A program made the position numbers and the translations under genes. A model generated the notes under the pieces. That model worked only from the letters and a program-made list of their open reading frames with translations, was not told the DNA's origin and made no database searches. From Armigeres subalbatus (lineage: Eukaryota > Arthropoda > Insecta > Diptera > Culicidae), in contig NC_085141.1 in the NCBI RefSeq assembly GCF_024139115.2, forward strand, positions 400,107,591 through 400,171,590: DNA of 64,000 bases, written 5' to 3'. This document shows, one piece after another, positions 26,601-41,600 of the stretch (position 1 is the stretch's first letter; every line of letters starts with the position of its first letter).

Positions 26601-29600
26601 TTGGATATTGAAGGTCTACAAGAGCATCAGAGTGTTGCGCAGGTTTCCTAACTACATAGCTTGTTAGTTGGAATAGCTCCAATGGACATCATTATACTGT
26701 ACGTTCTTACGAAAAAACGTGACGTACTTTTCGGATGTACTTTATGGATCTGCGAGTCTCCAGTTAGCCTTGCGAGAATAGGCGTAGGATTACCAATCCA
26801 GAGATGTCGAGTACGATTTTCGGTACGGTCTAGGATGTTTTCGGGTGGGAAACATTCTCGACTTTCTGAGCATAGTGTATCCATTGTTCTTGCCACATAA
26901 GATACATACTCATGCAATGGCAGGTATAGAAAAGCTTTCAATTAATAACGGAGGAAATGCTAATATAACACGTTGAAGTGTATTGATAAGTTGAAAAATA
27001 GGCCAAGTTCCAGTGGGAATGTAGAGCCATAGAAGAAGAAGAAGACTTTATGGATCTTCCCTAGATGTCATTTGTGTAGCGAAGTCCCGTGGAGCAATCA
27101 CAACTCATAAACAAAGTTTGGATATCGTAGATCGATTGTTGATCGATTGGATGAATATTAGGATCTGTACTCAAAGACATTTTGGAGTGACGTAGATATT
27201 CAACTAATTCTGTAATGTGTCTATAATGGTGTTCCGAAGTACCGTGGTTCTATTCCAACTAATTAAAATAGTGGGGACATCATAGATCTTCTTGTTGATT
27301 GATTTGAATATTTAGAAATGGACAGTTTGGAGTGTCGTAGATGCTCAACGAATTCTGTATTGTATCTATAATGGTGTACCGAAGTCCCGTGGAGCTATTC
27401 CAAATCATAAACAAAGTTGGGATATCGTAGATATTCTTGTTGATCGGTTTGAATATTGGGATCTGTATTCAAAGAGACTTTAGAGTGTCGTAGATGTTCA
27501 ACTGTAATGTGTCTATAATGGTGTAACAAAGTACCGTGGAGTTATTCCAACTCATTAAAAATAGTGGGGACATCTTTGATCTTCTTATTGATCGATTTGA
27601 ATATTGAGATCTGACCTCAAGGACTGTTTGGAGCGTCGTAGATTTTGAAAGAGATCTATTATATCGCTGGACAGGCGAAGGATTTTATCATATCGCATTT
27701 CGGATTCGAGTATTTAACCAGAATATAGTAAAGTATGGTTTTTATTCCTTAGATCATCAAAATCACAACTCAAGGATAGCTTGGATGCTTTAGATCACCC
27801 AAGTGCTCATATCCTGACCTGTTCAATATTTTTCCTGGGTGGGACAGTCTATGTTGAACATTTTGACTGAGGAAAGCTAGGCTCTATCTCTTAAAACCGA
27901 TTTTTGACAGCTGATTTCCGTCTTGGATCATATATGACTCATCCTTATTGAATCGGTTACTAAAGGGGGCATTACACTTCCCAGAATAGACATTTTCGAA
28001 TCTGTCTTACAGTTACAGTTTCAGTTACAAATGCACAGTTGTGCGGTGAAAACGGGTGCACCTATCGCCATCACGAGCTGTTGCAAAACGATTCAGAGGA
28101 AAAGCCTCAGAACACCGCAGTCGGAAACGAGAGCAGGTCATTTATTCCACCCAGTCCGAACCCATCCGGATGCAACACTCATTAGTCAACTGCAACCTCA
28201 GTACTGTTTTGACACCTCCCTAACTAGTGAAGTTCAAACATACGCCATCTTTCTTGGACGAGGATTCCGAGTATAACCCACATGATCAAGGACATGCTGA
28301 TGTACTACTGCTGGATGGTGCCAAACGATCGCTTGTGGACAGGAGGAACTGAACGCTGTTAGCCGGATTCCCGAACCTACAATCGTCATATAACTGGAGC
28401 CAAGAAGGGATGCAAGCGATCTCAATAACGCGCGAACGGTGAAGGACCTGACGTTGAACGTTGAACATGGTCGAATTCTGTGTATCCACACCTCCGAGAT
28501 TTGCCAATCGATTTCTACCGATAGAAACGGCCACGACCAAGCACGCTCACCTTGAAGAGCTGAGATGGAAAATTTGGGCAACCGTTCGCAGTCTAGCTAT
28601 GACTGAGCTGGACCATCTGTGAAGCACAATCTACATCACAGCAGCTTCCATATTAGTCCATGTAACACTGACGCAGGCGAGAGTCTTAACCAAGTACTTT
28701 AGCCTCGGAGTTGCCATCGATGATCAACATACTTTCATGCTACTCAAATCGCTCATTCACCGTTGGTATAATCGATATGAGTCAAGTTTGCTCTGGCGAT
28801 ATGACACCCGCCTACCACGTAGTCATTTCATGGCTCTACGGCGATTCCAATGCTTGAACAAGTAGATTGACAGGGAACCGCAGCTGCAGAAAACTCTGCA
28901 AACGAAGGAAGCTCAACAAGGAGAAAATTATACAGAAATTGCTTTGCCAACCCAAATAACCTAAAAAGAACTGGATGGCATGGAACGCTAGCGCCCACGA
29001 CATGTCGCTCAATTCAACTCAAAGGACCAGGTAGTTAATTCAGTTGGGTCTACCTCACAGCTCAACTTTGGAAGTGGCACAAGAGGTAAAACGCTACCAA
29101 ATAAAAACTGCGAATATTTCCTTAATCAGTTTTTCCGTATAGATTAGGATTGAGATTAAGAGATAATCCAGCTTAGGGGAGACTGGGTAGACTTGATCCC
29201 TTTTTCTGATTTCCTATGTATAACAACCAAAAATAAATAAACACACACGATTTCCACACAGACTCTCTATAGTATTTAACTTTACTGATGTATGACAGTC
29301 CTTAAATTGTTGTTGTTATTGAAAAACAATCGATTTTTTAGAGTGCTGTCAAAAATCTACTTTTAAAATATTCGGGGGAAATTGATCCCTCTCCAAGAAC
29401 TTGCTTTGATAAACTTAGGAAGGTGCCCTAAGATTTTTTAAATATTTTTCCTTCAAAATACGCGCAATTTTCGAATTGCTGTACGTATACATGAACGATT
29501 TTTGTTATTGAATTCGACAGCACATGCAATTTTAAAATTTGGGGAGACTTGATCCCCTTTCTATGATATTTACGCAATAAATAATTTTTCCTACCGACCC

Positions 29601-32600
29601 TTCATCAAATCTGTCAAATCTACACAAAATTAGAAGCCTGAGAACAGATTTATTTAAGAAAATTATTTTGAACTTTTAGTGGAATGTCTTCACTTGGCAT
29701 AAGACGAGTTTGTACAATCCCATTGAATTCCACCACTTAATTGTATCTTGACAGATACGTATTTCGACCTCAACAGTAAGTCTAAGTCTAAGTCGAGTCA
29801 AGTACGAGATACTGAAGACGGCCTTACTGTTGAGGTCGAAATACGTATCTGTCAAGATACAATTAAGTGGTGGAATTCAATTGGATTGTACAAACTCGTC
29901 TTATGTCAAGTGAATAAGTGAATATAAAGAAGTGAGATGTGAGGGGTGACAAGTGAGAATTGAGAAGAGATAAGTGAGAAATGAGTAGTAATTTGTTAGA
30001 AGTGAGAAGCAAGAAGGGAGAAGTGAGGAGTGTGGAAAGAGAAGCGAGAAGTAAGAAATAAGAAGGGAGAAATGAGAAGTAACAAGTGAGAGCCTAGAAG
30101 TGACTAGTGAGAAGTGAGAAATGAGATAAACATGTGAGATGTGAGAAGGGAGAAGTGAGAAGCCAGAAATGATAAGTGAAATGCGAAAAATGAGAAGTGA
30201 TAAGTGAGAAGTGACAAATGAGAAATAAGATACGGTAAGTGAGATTTAAGATGAGAGAAGTAAGCAGCAAGAAGAGAGAAGTGGGAAGTACGAAGTGAAA
30301 AATGAGAAGTGTGAAGTAAGTAGTGTAAAGTGAGAAATGAGGTGTAAGAAGCAAATAGTGAGAAGTAAGAACTGAGAAGTGAGGAACGAGTGATGTGAAA
30401 CAAGAAGCGAGCAGGAAGAAGTAAAAAGTGGAAGAGAAGATGTGCGAAGTGAGAAGTGAGAAATAGGAAGGGAGAAATGAGAAGTAAGAAAACGGTAGCG
30501 AGAAGTGAAATGTTAGATTTGGGAAGTGTGAAGTAAGGAATGATATGCGAGTAGTGAGAAGTGAAAGGTTAGCAGTGAAAGTGAAAAGTGAGATATAATT
30601 AGTGAGAAGTGAGATGTGAGAAATCAGAAGTGAGAAATGAGAAGTGAGAAGTAATATGTAAGATGCGAGTTTAAAGAAGTGAGAAACAAGAAGGGAGAAG
30701 TGAGAAGGTAGAAATGAGAGATTAGATGTGAGAGTGAGAAGTAAGAAGCGAAAAGTGATAAGTGGGGAGTGAAAAGTGAATAGTGAGAAGCGGGAAGTCA
30801 GAAGTGAGAGGCGGGAAGTGAATAGTGAGAAGTGAGAAATGAGATAAATATGTGAGATTTGAAAAATGAGAAGTGAGAAACGAGAAGTGATAAGTGAGAG
30901 CCGAGAAATGAGAAGCTACAAGTGAGAAGTGAGATATTCGATACGAGAAGTGAGATGTAAGATGTGAGAAGCGAGAAGTGAGAAACGAGAAGTGATAAGT
31001 GAGAGCCGAGAAGTGGGTTGGGAGCTACAAAGGAGGAGGAGAAATTCAATACGAGAAGTAAGATATAAGATGTGATAAGTGAAAGCCGAGAAGTGAATGG
31101 AGAGAAGTGAGAAACCAAATGCAATATGTGAGATGTGAGAAGTGAGAAGCAAAAAGAGAGAAGTTAGAAGGGAGAAGTGAGAAGCAATGAATTGAGAAGT
31201 GATAAGTGAGAGGCGAGATGTGAATAGCGAGAAGTGATATGTAAGAAGTGAAAAAAATAGATAAATATGGGAGATATGAGAAGTGAGAAGTGTACCACGC
31301 GAATTTGACGTCACACGTTCCATTGCTTGGATTGCAATCGTGACGTCATGCTCGTTTGGCTACACTCGTCTTCGCCTCAGCTCGTCTATAGAACCTACAG
31401 TGTCTATAATCTAGACTACTTTTTAATTTGGGTACAATATTTAGAGCCGTTGAGCTACTCGATAACATTATCGAGTTCGCAAGCCGAAGGCAGAACATCA
31501 GTAAGGAACTGAAACACAACCTGCTGGTGCACCGAGATGCTTTTCGAGTCGTAAGACAAGAACAGGACGCTTTTATCAGCCACCCGGGGGAAGCGAGAAG
31601 GCCGACAAAGGTGCCACAACTGAGGCCTTCTCCTTCGTTGGAAGATCGAATATGCCCGAAGAGGCGATTGATTTCGCCCTGACGGCCCTTTTACTTTGAA
31701 GTAGTATCGTATAAAAGTATCGATACCACTCAATATCGAATTAAAAGTGTCGATACCTACTCGTATCAAATGAGTACTCATACATTTGAAGTAAAATTCG
31801 AAAATGATTGTTTTGTCACTGTCAAGTAGTTATTTATGTTGACCGGGACACCAAAGAATTAAGCACATTTCATTACTATTTGTTCTTCGATACTTTATTT
31901 CACTTTTCTCGAGAGTGTATTAAAAGCTGTTAAACTTTATTTCACGTGAAACATTCAATATGTAAATTGATTGCATCTTTTGACCATTAAATGCATTTTT
32001 CTGTATTTTTAACACATGTTCCTGAAGATGCGAATCTCTTTGATGATTCTTCCATAGGATGGGACTTTTGTAACACAGCTGCAATTATTATTTCAAAGCC
32101 GAGATTACCCCAGAGAGTCATTTGCTATCGAGTTTGAAAAAATTTCAAAATCAGTATAGGATTGAGTAAAGTGACCAGTTATTCATTGGATCAATCCGAG
32201 ACACTCTATGCATTTTTTTTTGAAAACTGTATTTATTGAGCAATATTATTATGAGTAATTATTTTATAATTAAGAATAATTTATTCAACATTTAACCAAA
32301 TCGTTTCAAAAGAGTTTTGCGTGCTATCAACCTTCAACACCCAGTATGACGCCAACTACTCCATTTCTTTCAAACGATTACTTTGAAATTTCTCAATATT
32401 TTTAAAAGAAATGTTTTAAAATATTGATCTCGTGGCAGTGCGGTTTGCGGCGCCGGTGGTCTGAACGTATGGTATAGTATGTGTATATATCAAGTGTTTC
32501 AGGCGTTTTGCTGATTTTACAGATTTTTTTAGATCTTTACAGATCTATGGATACTTCAGATTTTACACATTTTCTGATATCCCGATTTTCAGATCCTGGA

Positions 32601-35600
32601 AGTGACTCAGAGCTTTCCGACTCAGATCATAGTCATGACCTAAACTTTTCAGAATATTTTTACATATTTTTAATTCCGTACATCAAACTAATTTTCAATA
32701 TTCCCACATTCTCCAGACCCTTAAGGTTATTCAAATGCTATTCCTAGGATTTTCTTCATAGGCACATTTACGATCTTCAATTTTAAGTGAATGATTAGAA
32801 ATCTATAAAATAAAGCTTAGTTATGAATTTCACTAATAATATACCCCAATTAGCACAAAAAACTGTTGAACAGAAAAAATGAATACTTGGTATTTTTTAT
32901 TCGAATTAAATACTAAAACAAAGTAGATTATTTAGAAGAAAATACTGATATTTTTATTAAGGTTTATTGAATTTTATAGACTATAATTCGGGTACATACT
33001 CGATTGATTCAAGTAAGTAAACGTTGTCTTGATGCATCAGATCGGGATATAGTGGAGCCCGAAGGGCGTTGACCAGTGAAGGCGACTTTTTTTTTTTGAT
33101 AGCCTTACTCGTCAGCCCCTTAAATTTAAAATAAAGAATTTTCCACTGCAAGCATAACATGTTTATTCAGCGTCCCTGTTAAATTTGGCGGCCACCTAAG
33201 ATGCATTACGCATTGTTGTTTCCAATTGCAGTTGCAGTTGTCCACCCGAGATTAATCTTCATGACAATCGGCTCCGACCGTCTCATTTTCACTACTCTTC
33301 CGCTCAACCTTGGGGGCGACAATATTCAGAATAAGGGCAACGTTCGGAATTGAAAACTGAATGAGAAATAAATAATTTTTATTACCAATTAGGACACTGC
33401 CACTAATGGGGAGGACCAAGCCTGCCTAACAATTTGGCATGTTTGAATCATATGATTGGTTTTGTAGGAACCACAACCTGCCTCACCTTTCTCATTTCTT
33501 AAAGAAATCCTGAACCAAAATTAGAAAACTTTTTCCATTTCTAATTACTGAACAACGTCGACAGCAGTTCATACAGTTGGCCAATTCTGCCACCTGTGTA
33601 TGTCTGATTTATTTTAAATGGTCCTGTTCATCACGATAAAATCATCCAAAACAATACTACGAAATTGGAAAACTAGTTTCAAACAATAGAGATGAACTGA
33701 ATCACCTGGGAAATGGAAACATAACTCCAAACGCTCCTTGTATTGTACTTTTCGAGCAGTGGATAGGTCCCCATTAGTTCTAAAACCAATAACGACTGAT
33801 ATATTTGAGTTGCTAAATACAACCGTTTTCCCCTTCTCATAGCTTCTAATTCTAGATTCTAGAATACTCCTACAGGCCGCGTATAGAATTGAATTAAACT
33901 TTTCAACCGCAGAGCAACAACCGCTCCTTTCCTACCATTATGTAAACAGTTTAAACGGTACTTAGAAAAATGCTTGGCCATCGGACGGAAAACAATCGCA
34001 CTGGAATGGTAATGAGATATATTTTCAACGCTTTCCCTGTTTTTCAACACAAAATGGAAATACCTACAAGGTTAAAATGGTTTTTCAGGGCGAATGAAAT
34101 GGTTTGGCCGAAATTGTGTGGGAGGTAGTAGGATGGACAACCAGAAACAAGCTTCATTCTATGCGATAAATTACTTACGGGCAAAGTTTATCCAGTTCCT
34201 CTTTTTTTGTGACGAACGAAAGCTCTGAGGTAGCGGAGAGCACTTGTAGCGGTTTGGTGCACTGGACGAGTTCCTCCTGGCCGCAGTCCTCTGTGGTGAC
34301 CTGTGCAACGGACACTATGCGGCGGGACGAGTATGGTGGAAAGAAAGGAAGATGAGAAACAGTGGTTAGTGAGGAATTGTGTGCTGTTACATACATGACA
34401 ACGAACCAGGTGGGACGATATCATGTTGATGGATTTGGGCTATCGCTAAATCGTTAAGCATACCTAATTAAGGTAACCCGGTTAGAGCGCTAGTGCGATA
34501 TTTGGACGTATGTGATGCCAATAAAAAGGACCATTTGTTAATTCTTGTTTATTCTAAATCATAATTTCAAAAAGATTGGTTAACTATATTAGAATACCAA
34601 GAATAGCTAGCTAGGAAAATATTTCCAAAAGCCCTCAAAATTTTGATGTTTTGTTCAATAAATTACAAATAAATAAAACTCTGTACATTATAAAAAACGA
34701 CGAGGGAACGACTCTATGATTGGCTGCGCCTTTGTAGACGTTGTTTGCTCGATCCTGCAAAACTAGTATAGAAAGAACTAAAAAGGTGTTGGAATATTTT
34801 TTTCGGATGTCGTAGGCCATCCAAACTGCTCTGGAGTACATATCCTCGAAAGCATCAGAAAATATCTCTATAAACAAAATGTCCAAAGCTGATAATATAT
34901 CCAAAAATATCTATGTGATCATAAAAGATGAAATGATCGAGTTTTGAATTATCGTAGCCTATTTCAGGGTCTCCAAAACGGCCTGGAGTTCAGAATATAC
35001 GATCAACCAGATTGTGCCGATAAGATTTTACTCATTACTTTTAGAAACTACTACAGGCCTTTTTGGTTCTCCAAAACGTCTTGGAGGTAAGAACAAGCGA
35101 TCTACCCGATCAACCAAGCCGTGCATTGCTAAACATCCCAGCAGGTCCATTGAGCCGATAGGATTTCACTCAACACTTTTACTAGCTACTACAGGCCTTT
35201 ATGGTTCTTCAAACCGGCATGGAGTTCAGAACATGCGATCTACCCGATCAACCAAGTCCTGAACGATGTATCCGTTTAGCGCTAAACATCACAGCAGGTT
35301 CATTGAGCCGATACGATTTCATTCATTATTTTCACAAGCTACAATAGGCCCTCCATGATTCGATGTTCTTCGACTCGATATCGACTCGTGGAAGCAAATG
35401 ATGCCATACTAAAATTATTTTCTCGGTTACTCTGATGGTTCTTTCGAACAATTTTCCAAGGAACTTCTATTCCACATCTTGCAGCTATGGGAAAACTCAC
35501 TCACTCACTCACACGAACCACACCGTTTTAAAATTCCTATCAATCAGCGAACAAACGATTGCAAAATGAATGTTACTCAACCTAACAGCGAACCAACAAA

Positions 35601-38600
35601 CGATTCATATCTACTGAGTGCCCTCAGCAGGAATAAGCGAAACCACAGATAGTGCGAAAAAAAATCATGAGATGATAATGAACCTATGTGTATTTAGTGT
35701 TGTAGAAAACGCAGAGTAGGACTCAGAAGCTTTATTCAATTTAGACTCAATGATTCGTTTTGCGGTCTGAATCTTTCTGCCGATTCTTCGCTCACCACTA
35801 AATTGCGATTTCAATCGTATGCGAATCGAATGTAAACAAATACTCGGTTATACATCATTTGCTATCTGTGGGAAAGATTCGGTACTGAATTTTGTCTGTT
35901 TATTTTTGGCATGATTCGTTACTAACTGAAACTAAACGAAGGACAATCGGAATTGAAAATAAAATAAAAAATATTGGAAGAGCTCGTGTACAGTTATTTA
36001 ATTTGTGATTGTGTGTAGAGGTGAGTGAAAGAATGGCGCTAAATGAACTGATTTTCCCATACCGGAATATATGCTTGAGTCAATCAATTGATCCGTCCGT
36101 GTATACAGAACAAATCGCAGGTTGACCTCATTGTCATTGTGCATCTCGACTCAAGGTTATTTTGGAGTGCCTTGGACATTGGATCTCATGTTCATAGAAA
36201 TTAGAATCATAAGCTTATTGAACCAGATTGGGTGAATACCGACGACGAGGACATTAGCCTTGATTGATCTGGTAGATACCGTGGGCTGAATTCCAGAACG
36301 TTTTGGAGTACCTTGAGCATCCCGAATTCAAAAAAATGGGTTTTGCATGATGCGTATATGCTTATTGAACCAGATTAGATGTATACATCGACGATGAGGA
36401 CATTGGCAAATGCCTTGATTGATCTGGTAGATACCGTGGGCTGAACTCGAGAACGATGAGGACATTGCAAAAGCCTGGATTGATCTGATAGATACCGTGG
36501 ACTGAATTCCAGAACGTTTTGGAGCATTCCGTATACAAGAAAATAGGGTTTGCATGATGCGAATCGAAACCATGTACGTTGTGCACCATCGCCATTCCTT
36601 TTCGTGTGATCTAATTTGTTTGAACCATAACGCTTAATCTGACCGCCTACAGTATTGCATTATTTGTAAGTTCCCTTATACTCACATTACCGCTAGTTTT
36701 ACAATGTCATTTTCTCTAAGCTAAAATATATGACAATATGGCTCATATCCAGAGCCCGTAGCGTGGACTTCCAGTGCCCTTGGCCAAACTTTTATTGAGC
36801 GCCCCATTTCTCATAAAGAATTTTGCAAACAATATTTTGAATCGTACCAATAAAACCCTGATTAATCCACCTAGCAGTGATGTTGCCTTTCTCGTGCAAG
36901 TGAAAAAATGGTATTTTGGCCATAACTTCCAAGCCCATAGTCCGATCTGGCCAATTTTCAATGAGATAAAAGTTTGCGTCGAATGCAACTTGTAGCGCGC
37001 AATTCGGTTAAGTGTTAAAGTGCCAATGCGAATTCATGGGGTGACGCCTATAGGATCGTAAACGTGGGGCGATGGCCCCTACAGAGCGGTCTCCAGAGAT
37101 GCTGGAGAGGATCATAGCGGGGCTCTTCCCACGTCATGACCCAAGTCCCTGGCCTCACTTTGTGGAGCTGCCAGGGGCCAGAGTGGCCGACGAGGGAAGA
37201 GTAACTGTGGCGGAACTTGCGGGGATTGCACAGGATGGTATTCCGAACCTGGCCATCCAAGCGGCCATTGCTGAGGCTCAGAGATGTTCAGATCTGTCAT
37301 GCAGAGATGCCTGGACGAGGGAGTCTTTCCTGAAGCATGGAAAATGCAGAGCCTGGTCCTTTTGCCAAAGGCGAGAAAACCACCGGGGGATCCGTCGGCA
37401 TATAGACCAATATGCCTGCTTGATACGGCGGGGAAGGTGCTCGAGAAGATCATCCTCAACAGGTTGTTGATACGCACGGAGGGTGCAGATGGTCTATCGA
37501 GTAACCAGTTTGGCTCCCGAAAGGGTAAGTCGACCGTAGACGCTATCTTGTCGGTTACCAAATCCGCGGAGATAGCTATCCAGCGTAGGAGGAGGGGAGT
37601 TCACTATTGTGCAGAAGTGACTCTCGACGGTAGGAATGCATTCAATAGTGCCAGTTGGGCAGCTATTTCAGATGTGCTCCTGTGTCTTGGAATCCCCGAG
37701 TGCCTGTACAAGATTCTCGGAAACTGCAGCCCACTCGATCGCAATTGTGGAGGAGTGGATGAGTTCCAGGAAGTTAGAACTGGCTCACCACAAGACTGAG
37801 GTGGTTGTTGTTAACATCCGAAAGTCGGAGCAACAAGCGGTGATAAGGGCAGGCAACTGCGCGGTCACCTCTGAACGCTCCATCAAACTCTTGGGGGTAA
37901 TGATCGACGATAAGCTCACCTTTGGTAGCCACGTCAATTACGCCTGCAAGCGTGCCTCCACAGCTATAGTGGCATTGTCCTGGATGATGTCCAATAGCTC
38001 TGCGGTTTATGCCAGCAAGCGCAAGCTGCTGGCTAGTCTCGCTCTGCCCATACTGAGGTATGGGGGCCAGCTTGGGGCATGGCCCTGCGTATTAAATGCT
38101 TCAGAACGAAATTAGAAAGTACGTATAGGCTCATGTGCCTAAGAGTTGCGAGCGCGTACCGTACCGTGTCGCACAATGCACTTTGCATCATGTCCGGTAT
38201 GATGCCTATTGACATCGTTATCGGTGAAGACATAGAGTGGGACCGTAGGACTGTCAGACTGGCCTCAATGGTCAAATGGCAGCGTGCGTGGAACAGTTTC
38301 GCTAAGGGTACACAGACGACACATACGTTGATGCCGGAGATAGGTACGTGGGTCAAGAGGCGCCATGGGGAAATCACTTTCCACCGGATCCAGGTCCTTA
38401 CAGGCCATGGTTGCTTCAGATAGTATCTACATCGGTTTGGACACTTGGCCTAGTACCGGAATCCAAAACAAAATTCACTCGCGATTTCTGAGGCACACCA
38501 CTTAATACAAAAGCAACGCACAACTGTCATTGTTATCATTCCACGCAGGCTGCGACGCACCAAAGCTGGAATAATGAAAATGACAGCTATGCGTTGCTTC

Positions 38601-41600
38601 CGCTTTGAGTGGTGTGTCCTTTAAAACGTGAGTAGATTGAAATTTGGATTTTGGGAGGCTTGTGCTTAAGGCAGTAAAGCTTGATGGATATTTATACAAT
38701 TTCAAGAAAACAAATAAAATTTTAATGCATTTTTGATACATTCAGTCTCTTGGAAAATTGTTGGTCGATGGTCCGAATGGCCATCAGACTCAGCCGGATC
38801 AAAAAAAATCCATTAAGGGTTATAAAAAACTTGCTTTGTCAGTGGTTTGTGGCCATTATTGCACATAGTTGAGTCATGAAAAACAAACTTTGGATTGAAT
38901 TTGCCGATAGCTTGATGACACTGCTAATCGGAATCACCATCAAACCTAAACAAGTAAAAAAATTAAGGTATGATGTTGATTGATGTTGTTGATATTCTTC
39001 TATGGCTCTACATTCCAACTGGAACTTGGCCTGCTTTTCAACTTAGTATTCTATTAGCATTTCCTCAGTTATTAATTGAAAACTGTTTTATGCGCGCCAT
39101 GGGAAGATCCATAAAGTACGTTGGCGATTTTCAACCCCACCTGCGTCACACTTTTTGTATGAAACCTCTAAAAATTTTGTATGAATCGTCACGCTGCTTA
39201 AACCCCCCCTCCCCCTAGGAGCGTGACGTGCTTTGTGGATGGCCCCCATTGCATGAGTATGTAATCCTGTGTGGCAAGTACAATGGATACACTATGCCCA
39301 GGGAGTCGACAATGTTTTCCACCCGAAAACATCCTAGACCGGACCAAGAATCAAACTCGGCATCTCCGGATTGGCAATCCTAAGCCTTTGCTTTAAAGGC
39401 TAACCGGAGACCCCTGGATGACCTGGAACTGGAGGATTTGGTCCCATAGCATATGAAATTGTTCTTGATTTCGGCGCCCCTCAAGGGCTTGCTGCGTTGG
39501 CTACCACATGATTGGAATTTCCAGCAATTTATTCTATTTTTTAAATTAAATTATACCGTAAAACCACGATTATGCGACAATGATTGGTGTCCAGTGAACG
39601 GGGTAATGTGTTAATTCGACAAACTTGCTACCCTACATTTGTTCGTTTCATACATGTTGCTCAACCCTATTTGCTTTTTTTGTTTTTCCCATTGTGTGGT
39701 AGTGCGCTTCGTTCATGATGAGAAAGTGTTGGTTCGGTGAGAGCGAAATGTGACAGCTGAGCACGTGCTCCAGCACTTTTTAATTCGACAATTTTAAGAA
39801 TTCACACTGGCTGGCGGACCGGAAAATATCCGGTACATAACTTTTAAAATATTTTCAAAATGATCATTGTTTTTTTACATTTTCTGGAAAAACTAGCCAC
39901 GATTTTATTGCGTTCAAACAATCTTTTTTGTTTATTTTGTTTTCGTTGTTGCATTAGAGATCCATTTGAAACATTAAATTAAATTATTTACACCGTTTAC
40001 CGGGTGTTAAAAAAATTGGAAATTTCGTTACTTTACCAGCATATTGAACAGATTTGCTGTTTGTAAAAATGTACCAGATCTCAGAAACCCATTGTACCAA
40101 AGTACTTTATGTAGTTTAAAAAACATCCTGATTTATTGGTTATCCTCTCCTTAGTTATTGTACCACACTCATGGCACAAACAAAACGGATCGATCCTCTC
40201 ATTAACAAACCAGTACTTCACAATTGGTAGCTGCAATGATGGGCATGAACTTATTATAATCTCAATCATTGAAGGTTGTTTGAAATTAGTCAGTGGCATG
40301 AGTGATGCAATAACTAGGAGGAGGGTATGGAATCACATTCAAATGTAGTTAACGACCCCAAAAGGTCATTGAAAACATGGCATTTTCCATAAGGCTTGAC
40401 AAGAAAAAAATCTTTATCGACTCGGTGCCTCGAACCTTGGACCTCTTGATCTGCAGGCCCTGATACTACCACATGGCCCACTCTAGATCCATATCAGTGG
40501 GTCGAGCATACTGGATGACATTGATCATAAATCATGGTCAACTTTGTTTTAGTATGGGGGAATGGTCTTGCTTGACTACCCTATTCAAATGTTGAGAAAT
40601 TCATGAAAACTGCATTATTACATGCCGAAGCTTATTTTTCAGAATAAAGTGATGTATGGACAAAACTTCCGCAACACTCGAAGGAAATGAAAGGAAAAAT
40701 TGAATTGGGCACATATTGAAAATTTATACTACCCCCAGAAGCACCGTAAATTATTTTTCTGGTTTTCAGGCATTTTTTTCAGCTAAATCTAATAAAAAGT
40801 CATAGAATAAGCCCTCTAAACATCCTAGTATCAATGACAAAGTGGTAGATAATAGTCTAAAGAAGCTATCAATGACTTTTATTATGTGGAGTTAAATTGA
40901 TGCGTTCAGATGATATTTTTACGAAAAAGTCTGAAAAATCACAAATCTCGTTTGATGCACCTCTAAATCTCCATGGATTTGGCTGAAAATTGGTCAGGAG
41001 ACTCCATTTAAGATACTCATTGAAATAGAGGGGTGGCACTTTGAATCTGAAATACTTTTGAAAATGGTGAACAGATCTAGGGTATATGGTTACTATAAAA
41101 AGGATTGTTTATTTTGAAAATATGTCTTGCTAAAATACATGATCACAGACAGAATGCAAGACATCTAGCATTACATACCATACTGGATGGGACATTTGGC
41201 CAACACCCAGTGTTTGTTTTATGCATCGTGAAAAATTTCTCCTTACTAGTGCGGGATTTAAACCTACACTCCATAACACTCAAATGCTCAGATGATGTTT
41301 GTTGATATTTGATATATTTAGCTTATTTATCAGTCACCTCTACCTAGGGAGAACATCATCAGAATTGGAGACCTATTGGCCACTTTCCCTCCCATGAAGA
41401 CAATCATTTTCTGCTTCCAAAACATAGCTGATCCTATCTGAGCCATTGAAATCCAAATTGTTTTCCGGTGAACACCCCAAAGTCTCTTACATATTAATCA
41501 TAGGTAAAATGAATGAATTGCAAAACATCGTAATCGTGTTGGGGAGAGTTGGTCAATATGTATACATGTTAAGTAAACTTTCGCTGTATATTTCCAAGTG

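Noticed and set aside
28030..29080. Intact retroviral-type gene
   Set aside because: Only short fragments in shifting frames with many stops; no LTRs, no complete domain.
29920..31323. Minus-strand frames rich in SHFSLLTSH
   Set aside because: Read through the polypurine tract; low complexity only.
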